Shown piece after piece: positions 19,492 through 29,083 of a DNA stretch of 64,000 bases (positions within the stretch are counted from its first letter, which is position 1; every line of letters begins with the position of its first letter). The stretch is from Mantamonas sphyraenae (lineage: Eukaryota > CRuMs > Mantamonadidae), in the NCBI GenBank assembly GCA_026936335.1, contig JAPMXV010000003.1, positions 124,001-188,000 of the forward strand. The letters run 5' to 3'. The notes under the pieces are model-generated. The model saw only the letters and a list, made by a program, of their open reading frames with translations, had not been told where the DNA came from and did no database searches. The position numbers and the translations under genes are program-made.

Positions 19492-21213
19492 ATGCAGCGA
19501 AGCGGGAAGAGAGAACGTGAGGATGGAGAGGTAGAGCACAATGGGCAGGGGCTGGATAGCAAGCGGGCGCGCACGGAGGTGCCGAGCAAGCACTCATCAC
19601 AATCGTCCTCCAGCACGCCCGGCGCACTTTCCACCGCAGGCACACAGACATACGAAGCTGAGGTTGCCCAGCAACTGGAGCGCATCGGTGAACGCAAGGA
19701 CGAGCAAGAGAGGCTGCAGGAGCAACGCAGGAAGCTGCAGCTGCGCATGGCCCAGGTGCACATGGCGCGGAAGCCGCTGCTGAACGACTCGGACACGCCA
19801 GCGTCGCCCGCCTCGGATGCAGACACCGATGCAGACGAAGAGAAGGAACACGACGATGATGACGACGACGAAGAGGTGGACGACGAGTCGAGCACAGTCA
19901 TTCTGGTGAGCAAAGAGGCCAGCGAAGACACACAGGCACGGCCGAGCAGCAGCAGCAACAGCAGCAACAACAACAGCAACGCACGAGAGGACACAGAGGG
20001 AGGACAGCCCCACACAAACACAGAGACACAGAGAGGCAAGGGACAGGAGTCGGGCATGGCGTCGGGAAACTCGTCTGCCTCCTCGGACATGTTTGCCTCG
20101 ACTTCACCTGCGTCCTCAGGCTCCGAGAGCCATACAGCAGTGGTGGCTGCGGTGCGCAAAGGTTCAGAAGAGAACAGCACACTGCAGGACAACTGGGACG
20201 ACGCCGAAGGGTACTACGTAGCGCGGCTGGGCGAACTGTTGGCGCAAGGCAGATACAAACTGATTTCCAAGATCGGCAGGGGTGTGTTTTCGACGGTGGT
20301 CAGATCGGAAGACACGCACACGGGACAGGCGGTGGCCATCAAGCTCATCCGCAACAACGAGGTGATGCACAGGGCGGGGATGCGCGAGATCGAGCTCCTC
20401 AAACGGCTGATGAAGGATGATCCGGAGGGAAAGAAGCACTGTGTGCGCATGCTGGACCATTTCGAGGAACGCGGACACCTTTGCTTGGTGTTTGAAAGCA
20501 TGGCGATGAATGCGCGCGAGTTGCTGCGCAAGTTTGGGAAGAATGTGGGCCTGAGCGTCCAAGCGGTGCGTGTGTACGCCAAACAGATGCTGATCGCCCT
20601 GAGACAGCTCAAGCAGCTGGGAATCATGCATGCAGATATCAAACTGGACAACATGGTGGTCAACGAACAGTTCAACGTCATGAAACTGTGCGACTTTGGC
20701 TCGGCGTCTCCCGTGGAGGAGAACGACATCACCCCGTACCTGGTCAGTCGCTTCTATCGTGCGCCAGAGATTATTCTGGGGATGCGGTACGACTGTGCCC
20801 TGGACATGTGGTCTGTCGGCTGCTGCCTGTACGAACTCTTTACGGGCAAGGTCTGCTTCCCAGGCAAGGACAACAACGACATGCTGCGGCTGTTCCAGGA
20901 AACCAAGGGCCGCTTTCCCAACCGTATGCTGCGCAAGGGGGAGCTCAGCGAAGGCCATTTTGACGGCCAGTACTTCCTGCATCAGACCGACGACAAGATC
21001 AACGGCCAGCAGATGGCCAAACGGCTCTTGTTTACAGAGAAACCAAACCGACCCGTTGCCGACCGTCTCTTTGAAGGATTCAAGCCGGCGTCAGGCGAAG
21101 AGGCAAAGAGGGCCAAGCTCCTGGCTGACCTCTTGGACAAGATGTTTGTCCTCGACCCCAGCAAACGCATCTCTGTCGGCCAGGCGTTGAAACATCCGTT
21201 CCTGAAGGCATGA
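19492..21213 (+). CDS. PRPF4B: PRP4-family protein kinase (PRPF4B/DYRK-related), 573 aa
   Basis: Nuclear kinase that phosphorylates spliceosomal U4/U6.U5 components. Residues 1-240 are basic then acidic/Ser-rich, with a likely nuclear signal (GKRERED, SKRARTE). The catalytic domain spans about 245-573: GYYVARLGELL, the glycine loop IGRGVFSTVV, VAIKLI with the ATP-binding Lys (about 283), HADIKLDN (about 382), DFGSAS (about 402), TPYLVSRFYRAPEIILG and DMWSVGCCLYELFTGKVCFPG. The last three are nearly invariant in PRP4 kinases. The ATG at 19492 was preferred because codons upstream fall in the 71-bp divergent promoter. Only about 10 bp separate its stop from the start of the inverted-repeat arm. 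Confidence 0.94.
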   Translation: MQRSGKREREDGEVEHNGQGLDSKRARTEVPSKHSSQSSSSTPGALSTAGTQTYEAEVAQQLERIGERKDEQERLQEQRRKLQLRMAQVHMARKPLLNDSDTPASPASDADTDADEEKEHDDDDDDEEVDDESSTVILVSKEASEDTQARPSSSSNSSNNNSNAREDTEGGQPHTNTETQRGKGQESGMASGNSSASSDMFASTSPASSGSESHTAVVAAVRKGSEENSTLQDNWDDAEGYYVARLGELLAQGRYKLISKIGRGVFSTVVRSEDTHTGQAVAIKLIRNNEVMHRAGMREIELLKRLMKDDPEGKKHCVRMLDHFEERGHLCLVFESMAMNARELLRKFGKNVGLSVQAVRVYAKQMLIALRQLKQLGIMHADIKLDNMVVNEQFNVMKLCDFGSASPVEENDITPYLVSRFYRAPEIILGMRYDCALDMWSVGCCLYELFTGKVCFPGKDNNDMLRLFQETKGRFPNRMLRKGELSEGHFDGQYFLHQTDDKINGQQMAKRLLFTEKPNRPVADRLFEGFKPASGEEAKRAKLLADLLDKMFVLDPSKRISVGQALKHPFLKA

Positions 21214-21338
21214 GTGCGTACGATAGCTGGAATCTGTGGCGAGGTGGTGCACAAGCAGGAGCTCGTGATTCCATGTGCGTGTGCTGGGTTGCGCGCCGAG
21301 ATGACCACATGAAACCCTGAAGTTTTCAAAAGCCTTTC

Positions 21339-21378
21339 AATCCGAAATGGACAGCCCCCCAATCCGAAATGGACAGCC
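21339..21378 (+). repeat. 22-bp tandem duplication over the ZnF-A start codon
   Basis: AATCCGAAATGGACAGCC occurs at 21339-21356 and again at 21361-21378, with CCCC between. Only one copy exists in the other arm. The extra copy places an out-of-frame ATG at 21347 upstream of the true ATG at 21369, followed after 26 codons by TGA. Confidence 0.95.
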
Positions 21379-22154
21379 TTACAACAACAACCACCTTCAA
21401 TGGCAACCACAACCACGGCTTGTCTGACGACACCGGTTCTGTGTCCTCAAGCAGCACCTCGTCGACCGAACGCGACACAGGTCCACCTGTTCACGACGAT
21501 GCGACGTACCGCGCCATGGAACTGGAAAAATTGCCTGGCTTCCTTGAGTTGACACCTGAGAACGAGTTTGAACTGAGCGAGGCTGGTTCCGCAAGCATTG
21601 AAAGTCCGGTTTCTCGTGTTGAAGACCTTTCTGATCAGCAGCGCGGATCAGAAGAGGTTTCAACTCGGGAATCCAGACTCTTCATGCGTACGGAACCAGC
21701 CTCGAGCCCTGCTGCGTCAGAATCGGCGGACACGGGCAGCAGGAAGCGAGAGCGGGACGACGGAAACGAAGAGGGGAATGGGGTCGACCTTTTTCCCTCC
21801 CAAACACAAAAACGCCAGCGTGTGGTGGTGGACGCGAGACCCCATGATAACGACGTTATCGACGAGGATGGCCCTGTGTATTACAAGATCCCCTACCCAG
21901 ACCTGGACATGAACACCACCGTGATCGATCCAGTGGGTGAGGAACACTACGCTGTGAATGTTGGGTCGGACGGTGGATTCCGGTGCAACTGCGGCAAGGG
22001 CCGCGAGTACCCATCACGGGAGCGTGAACACACGAAACTGTTCTACTCGCACCTGCGCGATCAACTGAAGCAGTTTATGTGCCGTTTCTGTCAGTTGCGA
22101 GTGTGCCGCAGGGCCTGTGTGATCAAGCACATCAAAAAGATGCACAGCGTTTGA
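21369..22154 (+). CDS. C2H2-like zinc-finger protein, copy A, 261 aa
   Basis: Single exon. Residues 1-130 are acidic, Ser/Thr-rich and probably disordered, followed by a basic SRKRERDD stretch that may be a nuclear signal. A short conserved block (YYKIPYPDLDMNTTVIDP) precedes a Cys-rich C-terminus: CNCGKG, then CRFC with twelve residues to HIKKMH, which fits one C2H2-type finger. The role is unknown; nucleic-acid binding is possible. Its paralogue at 31881-32672 differs at several residues and by two codons, mostly in one patch (residues about 158-172). The upstream out-of-frame ATG at 21347 could reduce translation of this copy. Confidence 0.8.
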   Translation: MDSLTTTTTFNGNHNHGLSDDTGSVSSSSTSSTERDTGPPVHDDATYRAMELEKLPGFLELTPENEFELSEAGSASIESPVSRVEDLSDQQRGSEEVSTRESRLFMRTEPASSPAASESADTGSRKRERDDGNEEGNGVDLFPSQTQKRQRVVVDARPHDNDVIDEDGPVYYKIPYPDLDMNTTVIDPVGEEHYAVNVGSDGGFRCNCGKGREYPSREREHTKLFYSHLRDQLKQFMCRFCQLRVCRRACVIKHIKKMHSV

Positions 22155-22339
22155 GGCGCAGAGAGGACGTCGCGTAGAGCTGGTCAGAGAGCACACACAT
22201 GCGCACGAGAGTGGTGAGCACGAGAGTGGTGACAAGGAAGGAAAGAGAGAGAGAGCGTGTGTGTGTGAGCAGGATGACATGGTGCTCCGCGAGAGCCAAA
22301 AGAACAAACACCCAGGTTCTGGCGCACTGGTCACCCATC

Positions 22340-24966
22340 ATGAGCAGTATGCGCCTGCCGAGTATCGACAGTGGCCGTAGCGCACACGTGTCGTCGTCCA
22401 CGCAGAAGCACGTGCACTCGGATTACAACGAGGGGGAGGAGGAGGAGTATGTGTTTGGAGACGACGAGCTGGATGTGGAGCTGAAGCCAGAGGACCGTGT
22501 CGGGGCACGGTATGTGCCACAGCACTACATCGACACATCATTGCTTGCATCGATGCACAGGGCACAGTCTGTGACGTCGTCGATCTCGTACTCGTCGGGC
22601 AGGCTGTCGCGGAGTGCGATGCGGTTCCGTGTGGAAACGCCCGACCCGCAAGACGATGAAATCAGGTGAGGGGAACGGGAGAGGATGGGACAGTGGTGGC
22701 ATGGGATGTGATGACGTGGGGCAGGCAGGCAGGGGGTGCAAGGAAAATGACTGACACCGAGGAGAAACACACGTGCAGGATCAACCTGCGTCTGCCCAAG
22801 ACGCTGACGAGTGTGACCCACACAAACGCAGTGAGTGCGTTTACGGAACGGTACAACCACCAGATGGACAAGTACATGCGGGTGTTGCAGACAGCAAGAG
22901 GTAGCGACAGCGGGGTGGAGAGTGTCGAGGTGCTGGACGAGGTGAGTTGGGTGAGGGAAGCAACGGTCGAGTGGGTGTGGGGAAAAAAGGCAGGGTAGGG
23001 TAGGAGAGGAGGGCAGATGGGTACTGACACGGCAGGCGGGGTATGTCGTGTGTATGCAGCATGCACATGTGGACTACAAAGAGCAGTTTGATGAGTACCA
23101 CGCACAGGTGCGAGGGCTGATTGGTGAGTTGGGGATGGCTCTCGGGCACGAGTCCAGATGCACGAAGGAGGGATGGGTGGAGGGTGGAGATGGGCAGGCA
23201 CAGGACGCAAACAACACACACACTGACACACAAGATGTGGCATGCCTGCGCGTGGACTGGTGGTTGTTTTCGTCGAGACGCAGACGGTACAGCCAAGCTG
23301 CGACAGCTGAAGAGGAAGGAAGACGTGGAAGCAGAAGAGTCGGCAGGGCAAGGTGTAAAGGAGAACAAAAAAGGTGGGTTTTGTGCGCATGGGGAAGAGA
23401 AAAGAGGCAGCGGGTGAGTCTGGCTGGCAAGACACTGACATACAGACACACACACACACACACACACACGGGCTGGAATGGTCAGTGACGGCAGTGGAGA
23501 GCCAACTGTCGCCACCGAAACTTGGAGGAGGAGGCGGAGGAATGCGGCCAAAGCCGAGGATGAAACCGGCGTTTGAGAACACGACGAGCGTGAACCTGAA
23601 GCTGCAACGGAAGCTGGAGTCGCTGAAAGAGGACGAGGTGGAAATGCACCAGTTTCAGCAACGGGCAGAGGGAATCAAGAAGGAGCGGGAGCGAGGGAAG
23701 CAGGTGCGGAGAAACATCATCCGGAGGAACAAACTGGTGCACCAGGAGTTTGTGCCCGAGGTGATGGCGGCCACACTGGCACTGCGGTCGGAACTGAATG
23801 AGCTGCGTATGCTGGAAGTGCAGCGGAACAAGATCGAGATGGACGAGCTGCGGAAGGAGCAAAAGTCGAGGAAGATCAAGGACCAAAAGGAGCGGGAGGA
23901 GCGGGAGAAGGCACGGATGCGGTTCCTGGCAAAGCAGGCGAAGCTGCAGTTTCTGCAGAAGAAGTGGGCAGTGATGATTGTGATTGGAAGTCGGCAGGCA
24001 TTGTGGGTGACGCGGTTGCGGGAGCACAGGCAACTTGCGTTTGAGATGCGTGAGAAGCATATTGCGGCACGGGTGATCCAGCAGGTGTTTCGGGACTATT
24101 CTGTGCGACGAACAGAGTCGAAGCTGCAGGGGGCACGGGAACGGATCGCAAGCTATGTGGACGAACACGCGGAGAAATGGCGAGCGCGGCGGAGGATCAG
24201 GAGCGCGATTGTGGTGCGTCAGTTCTTCAGGGACGTGGAGGAGGTGACGGGCTTCTCGCACGTGATCAAGAAGTACAGGATGTGTGTGACGCAGGTACAG
24301 CGGCAGTGGCGCAACTACCTGGTGATCCGGAGTGCACAGCTGGTGCTGCTGTCGAGGCTGTTTCAGCGGCTTGAGAAGAAGCTGCCCAAGGTGTTGGAGG
24401 AGCGTCGACGGGAACGAGAGGAGGCCGAGCAGGCACGGCGGAGGAACAGACTGCAGAACCTGACGAGCAGGCGGAGCTACAGGGCACAGCGAGAGGAAAA
24501 GGCGGTGCGGAAGTACCCGCCAGTGACGGAAGAGTTCCAGTACATGGTGCTGCTGGAGGACCTGCAGAAGCGGAAGCGAGACCACTGGGAGGCGCTGAAG
24601 CAGTACATCATCGACATGCACGAGTACAAGAGCCGACGGGAAATTGAAGACGCACGACGACGTCTGAACAGCCATCTGCGACGGGAAAGCGAGACAGAGG
24701 GGGGCGTGGGGAGCAGCAGTGGGAGTGGGGGAGGAGAGGGAGGCGGGATCAAGGAAGAGGAAGGGGTGAAGGAACCGGAGAGACCGGTGTTTCGTGTGTT
24801 GCCGTCGGATGAACACATGTACGATCTGATCCAGGACGCACAGCGACGGATGGTGGACACGCTGGCAAGGAACAGCGAGGACAGGCTGCTGACGACGGAT
24901 GATGGAGCGAGCACGAGCACGACAGGGACGAGTGGGCGAAGGCGTGGCAGGCGAGGACGAGGGTAA
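22340..24966 (+). CDS. IQ-motif coiled-coil protein, copy A, 701 aa
   Basis: Exons are 22340-22665, 22779-22941, 23060-23123, 23293-23373 and 23495-24966, phases consistent. Residues 1-110 are acidic/Ser-rich. Exons 2-4 encode helical segments (TERYNHQMDKYMRVLQ, KEQFDEYHAQVRGLIG, AKLRQLKRKED). The last exon is a long basic coiled coil with IQ-like calmodulin-binding repeats, such as ARVIQQVFRDYSVRR, SAIVVRQFFRDVEE and VTQVQRQWRNYLVIR. The overall look recalls axonemal IQ proteins, but that is inference. The C-terminus is Gly/Glu and Ser/Thr-rich. The stop lies 12 bp from the converging protease gene. Near-identical copy at 29084-31710. Confidence 0.85.
23446..23469 (+). repeat. CA microsatellite in intron 4 of IQ gene, copy A
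   Basis: A CA run about 24 nt long sits between the branch-like CTGAC (about 23434) and the acceptor at 23494. The same length is present in the other arm (30581-30604), which is notable because such tracts mutate fast. Confidence 0.9.
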
Positions 24967-24978
24967 CACTTTTGTTCT

Positions 24979-27900
24979 TCAAAATGAAAGAATTCCACCG
25001 CGCTTCTTCTTCTTTTTTGTGCTGGAAACGAGACTGACGTGCACGCGGTAGGAAACGAGGTCGGAGATGGGCACGGGCTTTGAGCCAGCACGCAACGCTC
25101 CCCATACCATGTATGGCACGAGGAGGATGAGGACAAGGATGGCCCAGAAGTACCAAGGCCAAGGCGGAGGCACAGGAGTGGTGGGGGGCGCTTGGTAGAA
25201 GAACGCCTCCTGGTCAGAAAGGACACGGAAGCGGCCGTGCATAATGACAATCTGAACCCCTGCTCGTGCAGCAGACCCGAGACTATAGGAGCCTGCTGTG
25301 CAAACAACAGTGGTTGTGGATGTCACATTTGCGTTTGAGCACAAGGAATTACCCATGGTGACATTGATGGGCACTCCAGGCACGAAATCGTTGCCGGTGA
25401 TGGTGACGGGGTAACCTCCCGTGCTGTTGCCAGCACTTGGACTGATGGTGGAGAAGCGCGGCCAGGCCGGATCGTAGGAAAACTGCTGAGTCAACGAAGC
25501 TCCCCTGCCTTGGGCGTCCGTTACTACAACATCAGCAGCGGTAACCACGTTGCTTTGTGAAGCAGGCACAACCCCTGCTTTACATGTCAGCTGGGTGGAG
25601 CTGATGACGCGTACTGCTGTGCACAGAACGCCGCCAATGCGTACTGTTGGCACAGTGCCGGTGACTGGGAAGCGCGACCCTGTGATGACCACATAGCTTG
25701 TGCCAAGAGTCGAGGCACCAGCAGGATCGATGCCACTCACTGATGGCCATCCTGCGTCAATGACCACTGCATCGCCTCGCATCAGTTCCACACGCGAACC
25801 AGTCACATTAAGATGGACAGACTCGAAGCCGCCGCCACCAACACCGCCGTACAGACCCGTGGTACACAACATCTGTCCGTCCTGAAGCTGAGTAATGGTA
25901 CAGGCGACGGATGACGAGTCACCTGCCTCAGGAACACCCAGAAGCACACGCGGGGCGTTGTAAGTGACGTTGGCGTTGCTGGTCTGGTTGAGCTGCAGCA
26001 GCGAGGTTCCCTGAATGGTGAGCACCGTACCGCCGTAGTCCGGCACACGCGACGGGCTGACGGACGTGATTCGTGGGTACGCTGCGTCGATGGCAGCTGC
26101 GTAAATGCCTTGGGCCCATCGCTTGTCCGACGACTGCACGTTCACATCGACGGACTCGGTGCCCGTGAATGAGGCCAGCCCCTGCGTGACACACCAGGCC
26201 ACGGAGGATGAAACAATGGTCAGCGGCTGACAATTCATGTTGCCCAGCGATACGCCGCTCATGGATGTGTGAAATTGTGTACCACGCACGAGCACAGACA
26301 TGCCGGCAATGCTTGACACCCTGCCCGGGTACACACTTTTGACGGTGGGCCATGAAGGTCCAACGGCATACGCATTGACGCTGCTCACGCTCTGCAGCTG
26401 TGAGTTGAACAGGATCTTCACATCCTGGTTCGTCTGTGTGGTGATGGACGGCTGCGCGGGCGACAAGCAGGTCAGCCGCGTGAAATCGGTGCCCACGAGG
26501 ACCACGTTGGTGCACTCATCACTGCCAATCTGCACACGAGTAAACCCAGACAAGCCCAGGTAGCGGCCGCTGATCGTGATGCGTGTTCCTCCCGTGGCGG
26601 GGCCTCCCTGTGGTTGCACGCTGTCGATCTCGGGCACACGCGTGGTAATCGTCATGGCCTTGGTCTTGACAGCGTACATGCGTGCACTTCCGGCGTATCC
26701 TCGGTTGCCACTCGTGCGGTCGATGGTGACCACCACGTCAACGTCTGTGTCGGTCTGCAGACCACCCACCACAGGCGTGTCCAGCACAATGGATGTCGCT
26801 GTCACGCTTTGGATGCTACCCGGCGGCACTTGGAACCCGTTGATGTCCACCGACACGGCCATTCCGGACGCCGGCTGCAAATTGGTGCCTGTGAGGGTGA
26901 TGCGTGTGCCGCCAATGAACGGGGCGGAAGATGGCGACACCGATGCCAAGGTGGGCCACAAAGTCGCATTGACCGACTTGCGAGCCTCAAAGTCACTGCA
27001 CATCCACTCGCCATGCGTCGGACACTGAAGTGCCCCAGTGAACCCAAACACAGTCCCGTTGCTGTCTGCGGCGCAGTCAAACCACACATCCTTGGCCTCC
27101 ACCTGCAGCCATGTGTTGTTAAGGCACCTGTAGTTGAAGCAAATGGGAATGGGTGCCTTGGAGGACACAAACTGGCTTGGGTCATCTCCCAGCGTCAGAC
27201 TGTGCTCCAGAGTGCTCATGAAACAACGTGCGCTGTATCCCGATTGCTCCTGCAAGGCTGCAGGAGTACCAAATGAGCCACCATACACGCAATCTCGATT
27301 GCTAAAAGCATTGACGTAGGGACAGTAGTCCGCCAGCACATCGGTGCCTCCCAAGCGAGGCTGGCCAGCAAAATGCTGGTATTCGGCTGGCAAATCCTGT
27401 CCGTAGGTCGTCACCTGGCACACCCCCTTGTGCTGTCGATCAAAGGTGCATGATTGTACGTTGGCTTCGCAGCGATACCCTTGCGTAGGCCATCCGCTTC
27501 CTGTGACGCAGTCGTCACTTGTAAAGTTGCATCCAAGCTGCGAGCCCCACACGAGACTCTCCGCCTGCGCAAAGTCTACCCGGTAAAAGCCCATGTCGTG
27601 AAACAGAGCCAGAGTCAGGTTGGACAGCACGTTGTCCTGAAAGTTCGATGTCGACCCGGTCATGAGCTCGTTGCCCAGGATTCGCTTTTCCCAGTGGCTG
27701 CCGGCAGACCCCGAGCCACCCTGCGCCTCCAGCAACACTCCGTCCAACGAAGGACAACCAAAGTGACGTTTGGCCACTTCTACAACTGTAGGCGTGACGA
27801 TGGTCTGTTGCGTATGTCCAGGCTTGACCGTGTGGTTTCCGAGGACAAGCTCTTCTGGCAGCGTCGTGTTGTGCCCCGGAGACGACGCCCTGACATCCAG

Positions 27901-28926
27901 GAACTGAGAGAATTGTTTGACGGCAAAGCCAAGCACATGTGTAATCTCATGCATAGCCACGCGCTTGAGGGCATGTTCCAGGCGCGGGTTGTTGGCAAAG
28001 TCCGTCAGCTTTGCTGGACTCCAATTCACCTGCCCGGCAATGGGACTATGAAGCACACGCGGTGCAGAGAAATGTGTGTGCGGTGTGTCAGTACATGGAT
28101 GCATGTCCAAGATTCAGTGGGGACATCCTGTGATGAGTGCTGACTCACCGAAAATACTGGTCTGCTTGGCAGCTGCCTGCAAAGGCCACGGTGGCGCCCA
28201 CAGTGGGTCTGGCTGAGACAAACAGAAGCAAATCGCTGTTGGAGACACCTGGACCGGATGCAGTGTAGCTCTGTGGAGAAAGACGTGCGTGAGCGGGAAG
28301 GGAACGCCGCGTCAGCGCCCCGCAAAGGGAAAACGGCCTTGAAACGGCCCAAGGAAACTCACCGTGGGCACAGACAGGCCACCGTCGAAGCCACAATTCT
28401 GGCTGTTGGTCAGCTTGAGAGAACCCTGAACAGGTTTCACTTGCAGCAGTGTGTTGAATGTTTCGATGGACGAGTTGAGGAGGGCGAGCAGTCGAGTTTT
28501 CTTCGCCGGCGTCAGCAGGTCGTCCGCTGTGCATGTCAGAAAGCAGTCTGTAGTGATCCCTGCTGCCGCATCACATGGCAATGAGGCGTTGGGTGAGACT
28601 CCAAGCAGCACCGTATCCCCAACCGTCTGGCATGTCCGGTTGGACGTGTCCGAATCAAGATACCGCGTGTCCAGCGTGATCCGAATGCCAGACAGCGTCC
28701 CGGAATGATGGGATAGCAGTCTCCTTCCCGAGCTGGGTGTGGGTGTGTCATGGTCGGTTTCATGGGTGTGTGCGCCTGCATAGTCCTGGGGAACACGAAC
28801 AGTTTCGGAGCCTGCCAATTGCTTCTGCAGCTCGTTATGGATGCACACGTGGTCATCCACGTGTGCTCTGACGCTTGCCAGTAGTACCAGCAAGATACAG
28901 CCAGCAAAAAGACTCTTCGGGGCCAT
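24979..28926 (-). CDS. Leishmanolysin-like (M8) transmembrane metalloprotease with IPT repeats, 1250 aa
   Basis: Exons are 28363-28926, 28149-28270 and 24979-28045. A signal peptide (MAPKSLFAGCILLVLLASVRA) is followed by a propeptide-like segment. The M8 zinc site is HEITHVLGF at about 261, with the downstream third ligand in GSHWEKR and the family's NELMTG after it. A Cys-rich region follows. Residues about 590-1190 contain several IPT/TIG immunoglobulin-like repeats, each with a GGT..TI.G core and a Cys pair (C..L.C). A single membrane span (WYFWAILVLILLVPYMVW) near the end and a short basic tail (STKKKKKRGG) make it a type I ectoenzyme. It fills the spacer of the inverted repeat and is single copy here. 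The substrate is unknown; surface protein processing or prey capture would fit. Confidence 0.9.
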
Positions 28927-29083
28927 GCAGTCTTTGCTGGGAACTTTGTTTTAATTTCGGAAGCACGCGCAGCCACGCAACGCCATCAAGGTTGGACAGT
29001 GCCGAATGACCGGAACAAAGACAGAGTTGGATTCATGTGGGAAGGGTCTGCATTGCATCAATTCAGAAAGCACAACTCAACGG
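28927..29083. promoter_or_regulatory. Upstream interval of the leishmanolysin-like gene
   Basis: These 157 bp lie between the protease ATG (minus) and the stop of IQ copy B. They are unique sequence, with no match near the other arm's inner edge. They should contain the protease promoter and the 3' end of the IQ-B transcript. Confidence 0.45.

Larger units (their letters stand above)
21223..24966 (+). repeat. Inverted repeat, left arm (about 3.74 kb, two genes)
   Basis: Matches 29084-32797 in reverse complement. Homology begins at ATAGCTGG just after the kinase stop and ends within or just after the stop codon of the IQ gene (TAA here, TGA in the other arm). The inner 2627 bp (22340-24966) align without a gap, introns and CA microsatellite included, and I saw only about four substitutions. 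The outer part has several amino-acid changes, a 22-bp duplication, a 15-bp indel and a divergent patch at 21840-21884. Confidence 0.95.

Noticed and set aside
26000..27000. IPT repeats of the protease as a DNA-level tandem repeat or CRISPR-like array
   Set aside because: Repetition is only at protein level with diverged DNA; no conserved repeats or regular spacers.
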